A stretch of DNA of 64,000 nt from Saccharomycopsis phalli (taxonomy: Eukaryota > Ascomycota > Saccharomycetes > Ascoideales > Saccharomycopsidaceae): the NCBI GenBank assembly GCA_020342235.1, contig CP073213.1:536501-600500 (forward strand), written 5' to 3'. Under the pieces are notes generated by a model, which was not told where the DNA came from, did not search any database, and saw nothing but the letters and a program-made list of their open reading frames with translations. Positions 9,423 to 20,600 of the stretch are shown here, piece by piece. The translations under genes and the position numbers were made by a program. The number at the start of each line of letters is the position of its first letter. Positions within the stretch are counted from its first letter, which is position 1.

Positions 9423-12207
9423 TGATTCGAGTGGTTGAGTGTGATAATCTCATGGTGATTCGAGTGGCTGAATGTGCCAAGAATCTCATAGTCATCCGAG
9501 TGTATTTAGATCATCTGAGTAGTGGCTAATTGTAATTAACTCTGATAGTCATCTGTGTGCACATTGGATGAGTGATGCTGATTATTCATCACTAATCTGG
9601 CCTCCCTTTCAACACCATCAAGACTATACCTATACTAGGCTCCGAGAAAATTCACAATTTACCTTTACCACAACGGCACACTATCATGCCAGAAAAATGC
9701 CAGGACAAAACTTCCACTAGATCAAGTGTGATGGATCATTGTCCTTGATTTAAATCATAAGCAATAGTCACCTCTCTTAGTCCTTCTAATATGTTGCAAC
9801 AAAAAGAAACCTACAGTCCAGCACTGACAAGTAGTCATGTCAAGTGTACCCACCTTGTCTTTAGAGACCGTTTGGTAATGTCTTGTGGGTCTCTTGGACT
9901 CAGAGGGGGAGATAGATCATGTGAAATCGTAAAACGTCGGTATAGGATCCTCACATCTATTGCATAATGGATTGGCGTCGAGATTAAACAAAATTTAGAT
10001 TCTGTACAATGTTAAGCCCTGGCCGCCAAGTAACTAGCCAATTTGGTTAGTGCTCATTTGGGAACAGCTACAGGCTTTCAAAGGAGTACCTTGTACTCTT
10101 TGGTAATCAATTGGACTGGCATTGGTTTAGCGTCATAAACAGAAGGTAATCTCCTTGAAATGAGCTCTTGCCATTCGTTGGTTCTAGTTATTTGCACGGC
10201 TTTTAGAGAATGTATTTTCCAGTGTTGCAGCAGCTCTGTCCATTTGGATCTATATCAGTCAGACAGGCCTCGTGTTATCCATTTTGTTTCCATTTTGTTT
10301 CCATCTTGTTTCCATCTTGTTTCCATTTTGTTTCCATTTTGTTCCATTCTGCTTTCTGGATAATTCTTTATGAAATCTCTAATGAACCTTTGATAACATA
10401 CACTAATGCCATGGGCCATGTGTTTCTTGGATGAGTCGCATGAATTTATTACAACTCCTGATTTATTCCCTCAACTTGTTCTCCAAAATCAATACAGCAA
10501 TCATTTTATGTCGCACAAGCTACCCTCTGATAGATTGCGCATTTACATTACACATGTAAATTGACTGCATCATTTAGATCGTTAATCACCAATGATAAAA
10601 CATATCCTTGGCCCAAAGACATGGCCGCTTAGACCATTTTTATCCATGTGTGCAAATTTCCTAAAGTCATTTATCTGGTTGTCGGCAGCTGGTTGCTCAA
10701 TTCTCTTGATATTGCCATTAATCAAGAGCTTAATCAATCTACAGCCCCTAAATCGTCTCTGTTTTCAGCATAAAGGGTATATACTTGCCTTTTCAATACT
10801 TCTATCAAGAAAGTCCGGCTCACTGTCTCAAGTTTAAGACTTTTGGATCATACTCCTTGATATATTCGTCCATCAGGACAAGAACAATAATTCCATCAGA
10901 CAGCTGAAAGTTGAATCTCGTGACAACCTAGTGCAATTCCTCAAAAGTCAGTATCTATTGGTGAGAATCTGCACTTGCAACTGTATTGTTCCAAAGTCTG
11001 GAGACTCACATGTCCAAACCGCTTATTTAAACAGTCTTTATTAATAAAACCATAATTTTTGAACAAAAACTCACAGGATAAAGGGATCTTTATGTTCTTC
11101 AGACAATATGTGCTACCACTGTGGTATCTGCAACTGACTGGCACATGATTTCATAGTCAATAATAATCCTCTGCTGGTCTTGATAAAGATAGTAGCCTCA
11201 GTATTATATAATCCAAAATGTGGGTTTATAGTAACATCATTGCGCCTAGAAACAAGAATTTGTCCATTTTCTTAATTTTAAGGCTTGTTCCGCCTTAGAG
11301 ACGAATTCTTTCGCTCTGGTGAAAAATGAGGGAAGTTGACCAACAATGATTGATATTTTGGTTATTATTTGAGCAGTATTACCATGAAATCCTTTTCTCG
11401 TGGCTCAGTCCTATTGGCTTCGCGGAATGATTCTTGATACTTTTATATAAACAAAGCAACTCGCAGCAGGAGTTTCGAAAACACCTGCTAGGTTGATTGG
11501 ATTGATTCTTTCAATTTTCTCCACGAGAGGAAACTGCTACAGGCTCAACGGGTAATCTGAGTCATTCCAATCATTGACTTTAATGACATTTATCTGCGGC
11601 CTCATCTTTATTTAGCGTTTTCATTCTTTTCGATTATAGAATTTCTCCCGTTGAGCTCAAAAGCCTGGTAGATTTCGTTTGGTCACTGTAACATAATATA
11701 GACAAGCATCTTTGAAAAGACCATAGAAGTACTCTGAAGAGAGGCTTAAGATTGAAGGTCATTGGCCTCCATTCCGACTCAGTGATTCATATAAGTACTT
11801 TGCAACATTCTTTATCAAATGCTTTTCCAATTCAAAATGATTCTTTCCTCTAGAGACTTTGTGATTCATCCCGTGTCATGTAATCCTCTATTGTTAAAAC
11901 AACAATGGAAATCCTGTATACATTCATGATTACCCATTAGACGATTTGAGTACCACCTTCAGGGAATTTTTGAACCTAACTCTTGTAGACAAGCTACTAT
12001 GATAAGCTCTGGATAAATATCAAATTGATTCCTTGGTGATTTGATTTGGCATTTTGTACTCAGAAGTTGAAAAGCTTGTACTATTAATTTCTCACAAAAA
12101 TAAACTCATTCTCGTCAGACCATATAAACAATGTCCGTGAAAGACGTGGTTATATTTCATTGATGATAACTAAGTCAAACAAAACTACATGAATCGTGCA
12201 AAAAATA
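9423..12207. other. gene-free stretch, possibly containing decayed coding sequence
   Basis: No intact gene seen over 2.8 kb. On the minus strand there are short open stretches of protein-like composition, for example about 10080-10255 (containing TNEWQELISRRLPSVYDAK) and around 11280-11380. They look like the remains of an old coding sequence, but I cannot assign a family; an old transposable element is one possibility. A short TTCCATTTTGT repeat lies at 10277-10350. Confidence 0.4.
10277..10350 (+). repeat. 11-bp repeat, TTCCATTTTGT
   Basis: Six to seven tandem units of TTCCAT(T/C)TTGT. Confidence 0.9.
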
Positions 12208-12231
12208 TGCGAGCTCTGTGTATCGATCACA

Positions 12232-12264
<33 letters not shown>

Positions 12265-12280
12265 TCTGAGCTAAGCCCGC
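12208..12280 (-). tRNA. tRNA-Phe (GAA), intronless, atypical T loop
   Basis: On the minus strand it folds as a full cloverleaf: acceptor GCGGGCT/AGCTCGC with one G-U pair, D arm GCTC-AGATGGGA-GAGC, anticodon stem TCAGA/TCTGA with loop CTGAAGA (anticodon GAA), and T stem CTGTG/CACAG. The discriminator is A and a run of T follows on the minus strand, fitting a Pol III terminator. Saccharomyces tRNA-Phe genes have an intron; this one has none. The T loop reads ATCGATA instead of TTCGAxx, so the usual U54 is A and the internal B box is degraded. It may be a weak or decaying copy. Confidence 0.85.
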
Positions 12281-13053
12281 TCCTTGAAAACTTGGAAACT
12301 AAATTGCATATAAAACTACCAATAAATTTTGCTCGGACGAAATTCCAGAGTGAGCCATGAGGACCAAACGGAGAATTCTTTGATATGTAAATAATCTAGA
12401 GCTTTACAATTATGTGAATAAGGAGCAGACGGTGAATTCAACAAATACTTGGTAATTCTTTTTGGATCGTACACGATTATTATCAGGGCAGTAGTTTTTG
12501 GGAGGCCCTAGAGAAAAGTTTGGGTTTAGAGAAATAGTGGACTGGTTCTGGTATCCTAATATGGCGTAACTAGTGATGTGTGTTTGCTATAATACTCTAT
12601 TAAAAAGGTGTATGAGCATACCGGCCAATGGATCAAACAATCAATCCACGTAGGCACTAAGATTACTCAAGTTGATATCAGCACTGACTTGGCTCTATTG
12701 CAAGGAGGTTAGTGCAACAGGAATTTGACTAGCGTGCTACAGAATACTGTCCATCAAGAGCAAAAGTCGTTTTGCGCTCCACGGACCGTATTCTGTTGGA
12801 GTGGATTAAGAGGAGGAATGGAAAAGGAGGAATGGAAAAGGAAAAGAAGGAGGAAAGAAGATGGAGAAATTAAAATAAACCCATAAGCATAAAGAAATAC
12901 CCCAAGGCAGAAAAACAAGATTAAACAAACATCAAGACTGAAAACCAGCCAGTGCTTTTCGACAAACACGGCAAGACAAGAAAAACTCGGCGTGCGAAAA
13001 AACTTAAATACACGCACGCGTGTCAGTGCCGAAAACCATCCACTCTTCTCTTC
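12281..13053. other. intergenic upstream of CAC2
   Basis: Contains a purine-rich GGAATGGAAAAGGA tract at about 12815-12860. No gene is seen; the frame that continues upstream from CAC2 to 12952 lacks an ATG and is unlike the family's N terminus. Confidence 0.5.
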
Positions 13054-14355
13054 ATGGAAGCCAAAACCTTGTCAATTCACTGGCATGATGACTCCCAGCC
13101 GGTATATAGTGTTGATATCCACCCCATGTCACGAAACGGGGTGCTTAAATTTGCAACAGCAGGAGGAGACAATAACGTGCGTGTTTGGGAGATGGAACAT
13201 GGCACGGTGAAGTATCTTCTGACGCTTCGGAAACACACTCAGGCAGTCAATGTTGTTCGTTTTGATGCGCTGGGCGAGTTTCTAGCTAGTGCTGGTGATG
13301 ATGGCACGGTTTTTTTGTGGGTATTGTCAGATACCTTGGTGAAGGACTTTGAGGCCGACGACGACAATGCATCCGAGTCTTGGGTTGTTCGGCACTCTTT
13401 CCGGGTCGGGAGCTCGGAGATATACGACTTGACATGGTCTCCTGACTCGAACTATATAGCCACGGGGTCCATGGACAATGTCACGCGGATTTACAGTGTC
13501 GGTACCGGTCAGTGTTTGAAAGAGTTGGCAGACCATGGACATTATGTCCAGGGTGTATCTTGGGATCCGAAGAGCGAGTTTTTGGCTACGCAGTCTGCCG
13601 ATCGGTCTGTTCATATTTATACGTTGAGTGGTGGAGAGACGACTGGGTTGTACAAGATTTCCAGGATGCATGTTCCAAAGAGTGAGTTGAAAGGTGGGTC
13701 ATTGGAAATTGGGCCATCAGAAGAGGGACCAGCAGAAATTGGACCATCAGAAGGGGGACCAGCAGAAATTGGACCATCAGAAGGGGAGCCATCAGAAAGT
13801 GGACCATCAGAAAGACCTTTGCTAGGTGGGCCCTCTACTGGGTCTCCGGATAAAAAAGCCACTCCTGAAACCAGCCGCAATCAACTCTACCACAACGAAA
13901 CTTTGCAATCGTTCTTCCGCAGACTTTGCTTTTCGCCAGACGGATCATTGCTTGTGACTCCCTCTGGGATTTTCAAATCGGGCGAAGAACTGACAAACAC
14001 CGTCTATGTTTACACACGAGCAGGACTCAAGAATCCCCCAGTGTATCACTTACCGGGACTAAAAAAACCGGCAATCGCCGTCCGCTTCTCCCCAGTAAAG
14101 TACACTCTTCGTGGTGCCAGTCTGGTGCTCACTCTTGCTTACAGAATGGTGTTTGCTGTAGCCACACAAGATGCAATTGTGATATACGACACCCAGCAGA
14201 TGCAGCCGCTAGCAATGGTGAATAACTTGCACTACATGTCGTTTACAGACATGTCGTGGTCGCCCAACGGCACTCTGTTGATTGCTTCGTCTGCTGACGG
14301 GTTCTGTTCTGTGATTTCGTTGAGTCTGTCCTTGCTTGGTGAGCCGTGTAAATAG
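13054..14355 (+). CDS. CAC2: chromatin assembly factor CAF-1 subunit Cac2 (p60)
   Basis: A 433-residue WD40 protein, the middle subunit of CAF-1, which deposits H3-H4 on newly replicated DNA. The start at 13054 gives MEAKTLSIHWHDDSQPVYS, which matches the conserved p60 N terminus. WD repeats follow, including HTQAVNVVRF, the run GEFLASAGDDGTVFLW, and YVQGVSWDPKSEFLATQSAD. After the fifth repeat is a low-complexity insert of GPSE/GPAEIGPSE units (about residues 212-265), and the propeller then resumes with FFRRLCFSPDGSLLVTPSG. CTG codons at 13219 and 13270 fall where human p60 has Ser and Thr (LSNLARH, FSPTGEI), fitting CUG-Ser decoding. Confidence 0.92.
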   Translation: MEAKTLSIHWHDDSQPVYSVDIHPMSRNGVLKFATAGGDNNVRVWEMEHGTVKYLLTLRKHTQAVNVVRFDALGEFLASAGDDGTVFLWVLSDTLVKDFEADDDNASESWVVRHSFRVGSSEIYDLTWSPDSNYIATGSMDNVTRIYSVGTGQCLKELADHGHYVQGVSWDPKSEFLATQSADRSVHIYTLSGGETTGLYKISRMHVPKSELKGGSLEIGPSEEGPAEIGPSEGGPAEIGPSEGEPSESGPSERPLLGGPSTGSPDKKATPETSRNQLYHNETLQSFFRRLCFSPDGSLLVTPSGIFKSGEELTNTVYVYTRAGLKNPPVYHLPGLKKPAIAVRFSPVKYTLRGASLVLTLAYRMVFAVATQDAIVIYDTQQMQPLAMVNNLHYMSFTDMSWSPNGTLLIASSADGFCSVISLSLSLLGEPCK

Positions 14356-14480
14356 GTATTGGGAGAATCGGGTGGCTGGGGTTTGATGAGTGTAGGCTGG
14401 TTGAATGGGAATACTGAGTACATTGTGAGATCTGGTTGTCATGTGCTATGAGTTGCATTGATATAATGTATGAGTTGCTT

Positions 14481-14607
14481 TGCCATAGTATATTGTTTGC
14501 CATAGTATATTGTTTGCTTAGTATATTTTTTGCTTAGTATATTGTTTGCTTAGTATATTGTCTGCTTAGTATATTGCCTGCTTAGTATATTGTTTGCTTA
14601 GTATAAT
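14481..14607 (+). repeat. 17-bp minisatellite, GTTTGCTTAGTATATT
   Basis: Seven or eight imperfect units about 125 bp downstream of the CAC2 stop. Confidence 0.93.
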
Positions 14608-15787
14608 TATTTACTATAGTATTAATGTATGCCTGCCAATGTGTAAAACATTGTACAGTGTATAGTTGGAATACTTGCCTCTGCCAATTCATCACTGTCA
14701 AGATAACAATTCAGAACAGAATACCTGCCTTAGATCCAAATTGCCCATGTCATACACTAAATGCGTAATTCAGGATTCTAGTACTCTTGTATCTTCAATG
14801 TTTCCCCACACAGCATCTTGCATATTCCTGAGTAGACTCAATAATTACGTAAAGTGGATATTGGGATTGCTAATGATAAATACATCGGACATTGTGCAAA
14901 AGCCATAAATGTCATCTATTTCCGTTTACTCAAACCACACACTACAGTGCTTGGGCCAATGGTTCCAGAATTATACACCTCCACCACGACAATTCCCTTT
15001 AAACACGCAATTTCCAATTCAAATATACCATCAACACTTGCCATCCATCAAAACTTCTTGTAAAGGTTTATTTACCACTAGATGCTCAACGACGCTCTGC
15101 GTCTAGAATTATCCGTAAAATGCGTATTAATCGTATCCCATCCAGTAATAAGACCCTTTTAAACTCCAAAAAAAACCTTTTAAACTCCAACAAGAGTCGC
15201 TAAAACCTCAACCACAAATTTCCACTCTGCCACTAATCATCAAACTGTCGATATTTCTTCTCATTCACACTTGGTAAAGGGTCGGCAATATACTGTTTGT
15301 CCCATCGGAATGGTACATGATGAATGAACTGTGTACTCCGAGCAATGACCGACATTGCTTACTAATAAAGATACCCTGCATAAACCCATTTATGGACATT
15401 TCAATCGTGCCATAGGATGATTTTGTCCAGAAGATTGACAGAGGACCGTGCGAGGCACAAAATATATTGCCCAAACCCATCTTGTGTAGCTGAAATCAGT
15501 CATGAAAAAAATCAATTGGATCAGCATTGATGATCATTTTCAGCAGAGTATCACGGCTCGGGTCACGTGCCACAGTCGGCAAGCTCATAGCCGACGCGCA
15601 GATTTGCTACGCGACGCCTCAACAGCTCAGAAACCCCACAATCGGTCAGTAAAACCTGACTGATTTACCATTGAAATATTAGAGTTTTGTCTTCACGGCA
15701 ATGGGTCTGCTATTCCACCCAGATTTCTCAAATAAAGTTTGTCCCCCCGGTGAAATGCCGCGTGCGCTTAGCACACTACGCTGCAGG

Positions 15788-15795
15788 TATATAAT
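15788..15795 (+). promoter_or_regulatory. TATA box of the ADH6-like gene
   Basis: TATATAAT 43 bp before the ATG, preceding a pyrimidine/A-rich leader that ends TTTCAACAATGG. The short leader and strong codon bias suggest high expression. Confidence 0.6.
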
Positions 15796-15837
15796 CTCGG
15801 ACCCCCACCAAAATTCAGTACTAATTTCTTTTCAACA

Positions 15838-16935
15838 ATGGGTTACCCAGAGACTTTCCAAGGATTCGCCGTCACTGACACCGCCAAATGGTCCGAGACC
15901 AAGAAGATTGAGTACACTCCAAAGAAGTTTACTGAGTTTGATGTTGACATCAAGATCGAGGCCTGTGGTGTTTGTGGTTCTGACATCCACACTGCCAACG
16001 GCGGTTGGGGCAAGCCTATCTTGCCGCTTGTCGTTGGACACGAGATCATTGGCAAAGTGGTCAAGGTAGGATCCAAGGTCAGCCAATTCAAGGTCGGCGA
16101 CCGTGTCGGTTGCGGAGCCCAGGTGTGGGCCTGTTTGAAGGACGACTGTCCAGCATGTTCCACTGCCAACGAGATCTACTGTCCACAATGGGTTGACACC
16201 TACAATGCCGAGTATCCAAAGGATGCTGGTGAGGCTGCTGGCGGAAATGCCTATGGTGGATATGCCTCCCATGTGCGTGCCCACGAGTACTTTGTGTTCC
16301 CAATCCCAGAGGGAATCAGCAACGAAAAGGCCGCGCCAATGTTGTGTGCCGGTATCACCACATACTCGCCATTGGTGCGCAACGGTGCTGGGCCAGGTAA
16401 GAAGGTTGGAATTGTCGGGATCGGCGGATTGGGCCACTTTGCCATCCAGTTTGCCAAGGCTCTTGGCGCTGAGGTCTATGTGTTTTCCAGATCCGACAAG
16501 AAGAAGGAGGATGCGCTCAAGTTGGGTGCCACCCACTATGTTGCCACTGGCACCAAGGACTGGAGCAAGCCATTGACGATGAAGTTGGACTTTATTGTGT
16601 CCACTGCCAACTCTTCCGATGGCTTCGACCTTGGATCGTACCTCTCCACTTTGAAGGTCGGTGGTAAGTTTATTTCCGTCGGACTTCCAGAGGAGCCATT
16701 CACGGTTGGTCCAGCTTCGTTTATCAAGAACGCTTCTGCCTTGGCCTCGTCTCACTTGGGTAACAGACAGGAGATGTTGGCCATGTTGAAGTTGGCTGCC
16801 GAGAAGAACATTGGTGCCTGGTACGAATCGATTCCAATTTCCGTTGAAGGTGTCAAGAGTGGTCTTGAGAAGTGCCACAACAACGGCGTGAGATATAGAG
16901 TTGTTCTTACTGACTATGCCAAGCAATTTGATTAG
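15838..16935 (+). CDS. ADH6: NADP-dependent medium-chain alcohol dehydrogenase, Adh6/cinnamyl type
   Basis: A 365-residue zinc MDR enzyme of the Adh6/Adh7 cinnamyl alcohol dehydrogenase group, which reduces a broad range of aldehydes with NADPH in the cytosol. The catalytic zinc site is seen in CGVCGSDIH and VGHE, and the cofactor fold in GIVGIGGLGHFAIQFAKALG. SRSDKKKEDA after the second strand fits NADPH preference. The structural zinc lobe reads C-x4-C-x2-C-x7-C (CLKDDCPACSTANEIYC), two residues longer than the usual C-x2-C-x2-C-x7-C. Leu is coded mostly by TTG and CTT, typical of highly expressed yeast genes. Whether it is the exact ADH6 ortholog is uncertain because CUG-clade yeasts carry several copies. 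Confidence 0.85.
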   Translation: MGYPETFQGFAVTDTAKWSETKKIEYTPKKFTEFDVDIKIEACGVCGSDIHTANGGWGKPILPLVVGHEIIGKVVKVGSKVSQFKVGDRVGCGAQVWACLKDDCPACSTANEIYCPQWVDTYNAEYPKDAGEAAGGNAYGGYASHVRAHEYFVFPIPEGISNEKAAPMLCAGITTYSPLVRNGAGPGKKVGIVGIGGLGHFAIQFAKALGAEVYVFSRSDKKKEDALKLGATHYVATGTKDWSKPLTMKLDFIVSTANSSDGFDLGSYLSTLKVGGKFISVGLPEEPFTVGPASFIKNASALASSHLGNRQEMLAMLKLAAEKNIGAWYESIPISVEGVKSGLEKCHNNGVRYRVVLTDYAKQFD

Positions 16936-17174
16936 AATAAATGTATTCGATGATGTTGTAGTTATAAACGCTCGGATGGTGGTGATTTCACTAGTTTTGG
17001 TTGGATTGATGTGTAGATGCAGTTTATTGGTGGGTCTAGGAGTTGGAGTATTGATGAGATTTATATAGTTGATTGAAAATCGTGTTGACGGTGTTTGTCT
17101 GGGTTTGGGTAGAGTGTTGTCGTATCTGTGTTTAGGGCTTGTATCGTATTAGTCTTGGCATTGCACTGGGTTAT

Positions 17175-17670
17175 CCTCAGTCTTTAATCTTAGTTTGATC
17201 TTTAATCTTAGTCCTCAATCTTTAATCATTAGTCCTCAATCTTTAATCATTAGTCCTCAATCTTTAATCATTAGTCCTCAATCTTCAATTTTTTTCTCTT
17301 CAGTCTTTTAATCTTTTAGTCTTTTAATCTTTTAGTCTTTTAATCTTTTAGTCTTTTAATCTTTTAGTCTTTTAATCTTTTAGTCTCTTAATCTTTTAGT
17401 CTCTTAATCTTTTAGTCTTTTAATCTTTTAGTCTCTTAATCTTCAAACTTTTAATCTTCCATCTTCCATTTCAATCTTCCATTTCAATCTTCCATTTCAA
17501 TCTTCCATTTCAATCTTCCATTTCAATCTTCCATTTCAATCTTCCATTTCAATCTTCCATTTCAATCTTCCATTTCAATCTTCCATTTCAATCTTCCATT
17601 TCAACCTCCTCCTTCCCATACAACCTCCTCCTTCCCATACAACCTCCTCCTTCCCATACAACCTCCTCCT
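17175..17670 (+). repeat. complex of four adjacent minisatellites
   Basis: Four different units follow each other: CCTCAATCTTTAATCATTAGT, then AGTCTTTTAATCTTTT, then ATCTTCCATTTCA (about 11 copies), then ACCTCCTCCTTCCCAT. The block fills almost all the space between the convergent ADH6-like and BRE4-like genes and ends 17 bp before the latter's stop. One strand is strongly pyrimidine-rich throughout. Confidence 0.95.
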
Positions 17671-17686
17671 TCCCTATCCACCTTGT

Positions 17687-20600
17687 CTAAAACTCCAACT
17701 CATCGGCAGTGACTCGCCCAAACAATTCCTGAATCAAGTCAATAATCACATCCGTCTCCTGCGTAATCTGGCACGAAATAAGATAGTACGAGTACATCAA
17801 CGCAAAATCATCGTCCTGCACCGTATTATCACCATTCTTCTGGTCCCTTCGCAAGTCAGCCAACTTGGCCAAGATCCGGTCCTTGGAATGCTCCGTCGAG
17901 ATTCCCTTCAAGGGCAACGGGATTCCAAGTCGCATGGCCGAGGCCACCATGTACAAATTCTGGAGAATCCGGCTCTCCAACTCCTCTCGTTCGCTGCGAA
18001 TATAGTCCAACACAAGGTGTTTTCCCGGCGTGAGCCGTGGGTTTTCTGCAATAATCATGTTGATGTTGCCAAACGCATTCAAAATCACCTCGGAACTAGC
18101 CAAGATCGACTTGTAGATTGCAGTGGGGAACGCACCCTTGAGTCGGAATTCCATTGGGGCCTGGTTGCAGAATGTCTCCAACTCGGAGAACATCTCATAC
18201 ACCTGGAAGCCTTTATCCTGGATGCCGACAAGATACTTGTCCAGCAGGCCGGGAACCGGCTGGTACTTTAGCGGGTCGCTATTCCAAATGATGCCGAGCT
18301 GGAGCCAAAGCAACGAGAGGCCCTTTTTCAAACGGGCTCGGGCACTGTGGGGGAGCACAAACGTGGTGATGAAGATCGCCCAGACCACGCCAATGGACAC
18401 ACTGATGAACCGGTGGAACGCAATCTCGTAAATGACCGGGCTGTTTCCACCCTCTCTCTCATCCTCATCCTCGTGCTGGGTCATGCTGTAGCTATATAAT
18501 GCGGTCAAGTTGTAGGTGAGCAAGATGAAGCGGCCATATGCGTTGAACTTGGGCCATTTTAAGATGATGTAAAACGACGGTATCAGAATAAGAAACCCCA
18601 CGATTGCCAGTCCCCAAGCCTCGCCATCAAACAATTCCCAGGTCAATACTGCAACCACAGCCCCAATAAACGTGCCAAGAATGCGCCACTTGACTGTCAT
18701 TTGCGTCCCGCCAACAGATTTGTTCATCATGATGGAGTACACCACAAGAGACCATTCCAACCTCCAGCTGGCGAAAAACTCGCGTGTGCGCGGAATAAAC
18801 GCAAGAGACGAAAGCACAAGGGTCCCCACTCCGACCCGGAGACCTAATTGGAAGTGCGAACCCCGAAAGTTGCTGAGAAACCGCCACACGCGATAACGGA
18901 GCGGCCGCCTGGACGGCGCGGCTTCGGGCGGGCGGGCGCACGTGACTCGCCGGGTCCAGAAGCGGAGCCAGGCGTAGCTGCGGCGGGGCGGCGGGCGGGC
19001 TAGGCAGTCCAAGAGGCGGAACATCTTGTTCAACTCGTTGGAGTACTCAATCAACGAGTAGGAGAAGTTGAAGCAGGATGCGGCCACCTCCTCCTCATCC
19101 TCACTTGTGTCGTCGCGTTTGATCACCTGGAACAACTTCTCGCTATACACCTTGTGCATTGCCTCCAGTTGCTTGGCCAAAAAGAGCTCTTGGGCAAGTC
19201 TATGGCTCCTAGAAAGCTGGGCAGCATTGACTGGCTGGTGCGGCGCAAACTGGTCAAACGGGATGTGGTCGAGGATCTCTCTGATGGTGAATGAGAGCGA
19301 CTTGAGCGATGGGCCGAGATAGAAGATGAACAAGTTGAATAGCTGCGGGGCATCGACAATGTCGTCGGGTCCTGGCACGGACTCTTCGGAGAACAGTGTG
19401 GCGACGCGACGCGGTGGTTTCCCGAAGATGTTGTCGGAGTTTTCGCCGCCTTGGGCCAATTTTGTGCCGTTTTGGACCACTTTTGCATGCCGCAGCACAC
19501 TCTCCTGAAGAAGCTGAATCTGGATGTCAGAGCTAAGCCTGAGCCCAGCAAGCGACCGTGTGAGACTGTGTGTCAACGTACACATCTCCTGGAGCAACGA
19601 GTACTCATGTTCACGACCCTTGACCAACAACTCATAACGGGCCTCTTCCAAAGACACGTCCACAACCTTCAACATGGCCTTTAACTGGCTTTGGATCTGG
19701 TTAATGGCCGCAACATGCAGCTCCTCGCCCGAGAGAAACCGGTCCGAGAGCAACGAGATGCTGTCGCTCATCAAATAACAGCAGTTGTTGAGACTCTGCT
19801 TCAATTTTGCTACAGCACTTTGGGGCCACAACGCGTAGCAGATGCACATTGACACCAATGCGCCAAACCCCACGATTCGGAACACGCTATGGAGCCGCAG
19901 CAACTTGATTTCTCCATGATCATGACTTCCTTCCTTGACAATGGTGGAAATCATCGATGTCGATGCCAACGAACACGCAACGTTGAATGACGGCTTGTTG
20001 ACACGCTGTTTCACCACAGAAACCACACTGAGTGCCACTGAGATCACCACAATATTCACAATGTACCCAACCTGGTTCTCGTCATACATCCACTGGGATA
20101 TCAACGAGCACAAGATTGATACCGAGAAACTGAAGCTCAACAGGAGGCAGATGTACACAATCGACTGGTGCATCAGACCAATTGTCCGCGTCGGATGGAA
20201 ATACACTGCCACTGTCGCCACCAAATGCTTACTATCGCTGGTGCCGAGCAAATTGGCAATAGGGGTGAAATACACCGCCAACGACGCGATAAAGTACGCA
20301 ATCGCGCATTTCAACACGTCCCGCGACAAGTACGGTGCAAAATACCCAGCAGCAGCGGAGAAAAAACCGGTTTCTTGCTCCTCAGGCCGCAATTCGATAC
20401 TTCCAGCCGTGCTACTGGGCTGTACTAGACTAAAATACCGTGACGACGCTTCGCCCGTCTCTGGAATAATCACAGAGCTGTCGTGGATTATTCGGCTGTA
20501 TATCTCCTCCAACTGATATTTATCCTGGACATTGCTAGCAAGTTCCAAAATCTGTGACTCTCGTCGCCTTAGACTCATACCCTGTTGGTTGTATAAACCA

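Larger units (their letters stand above)
14356..15837. other. intergenic between CAC2 and the ADH6-like gene
   Basis: Holds a minisatellite at 14481-14607 and then unique AT-rich sequence. A CACGTG at 15573-15578, a CCCCCC tract near 15745 and a TATA box at 15788 lie in the promoter of the downstream gene. No other gene seen. Confidence 0.5.
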
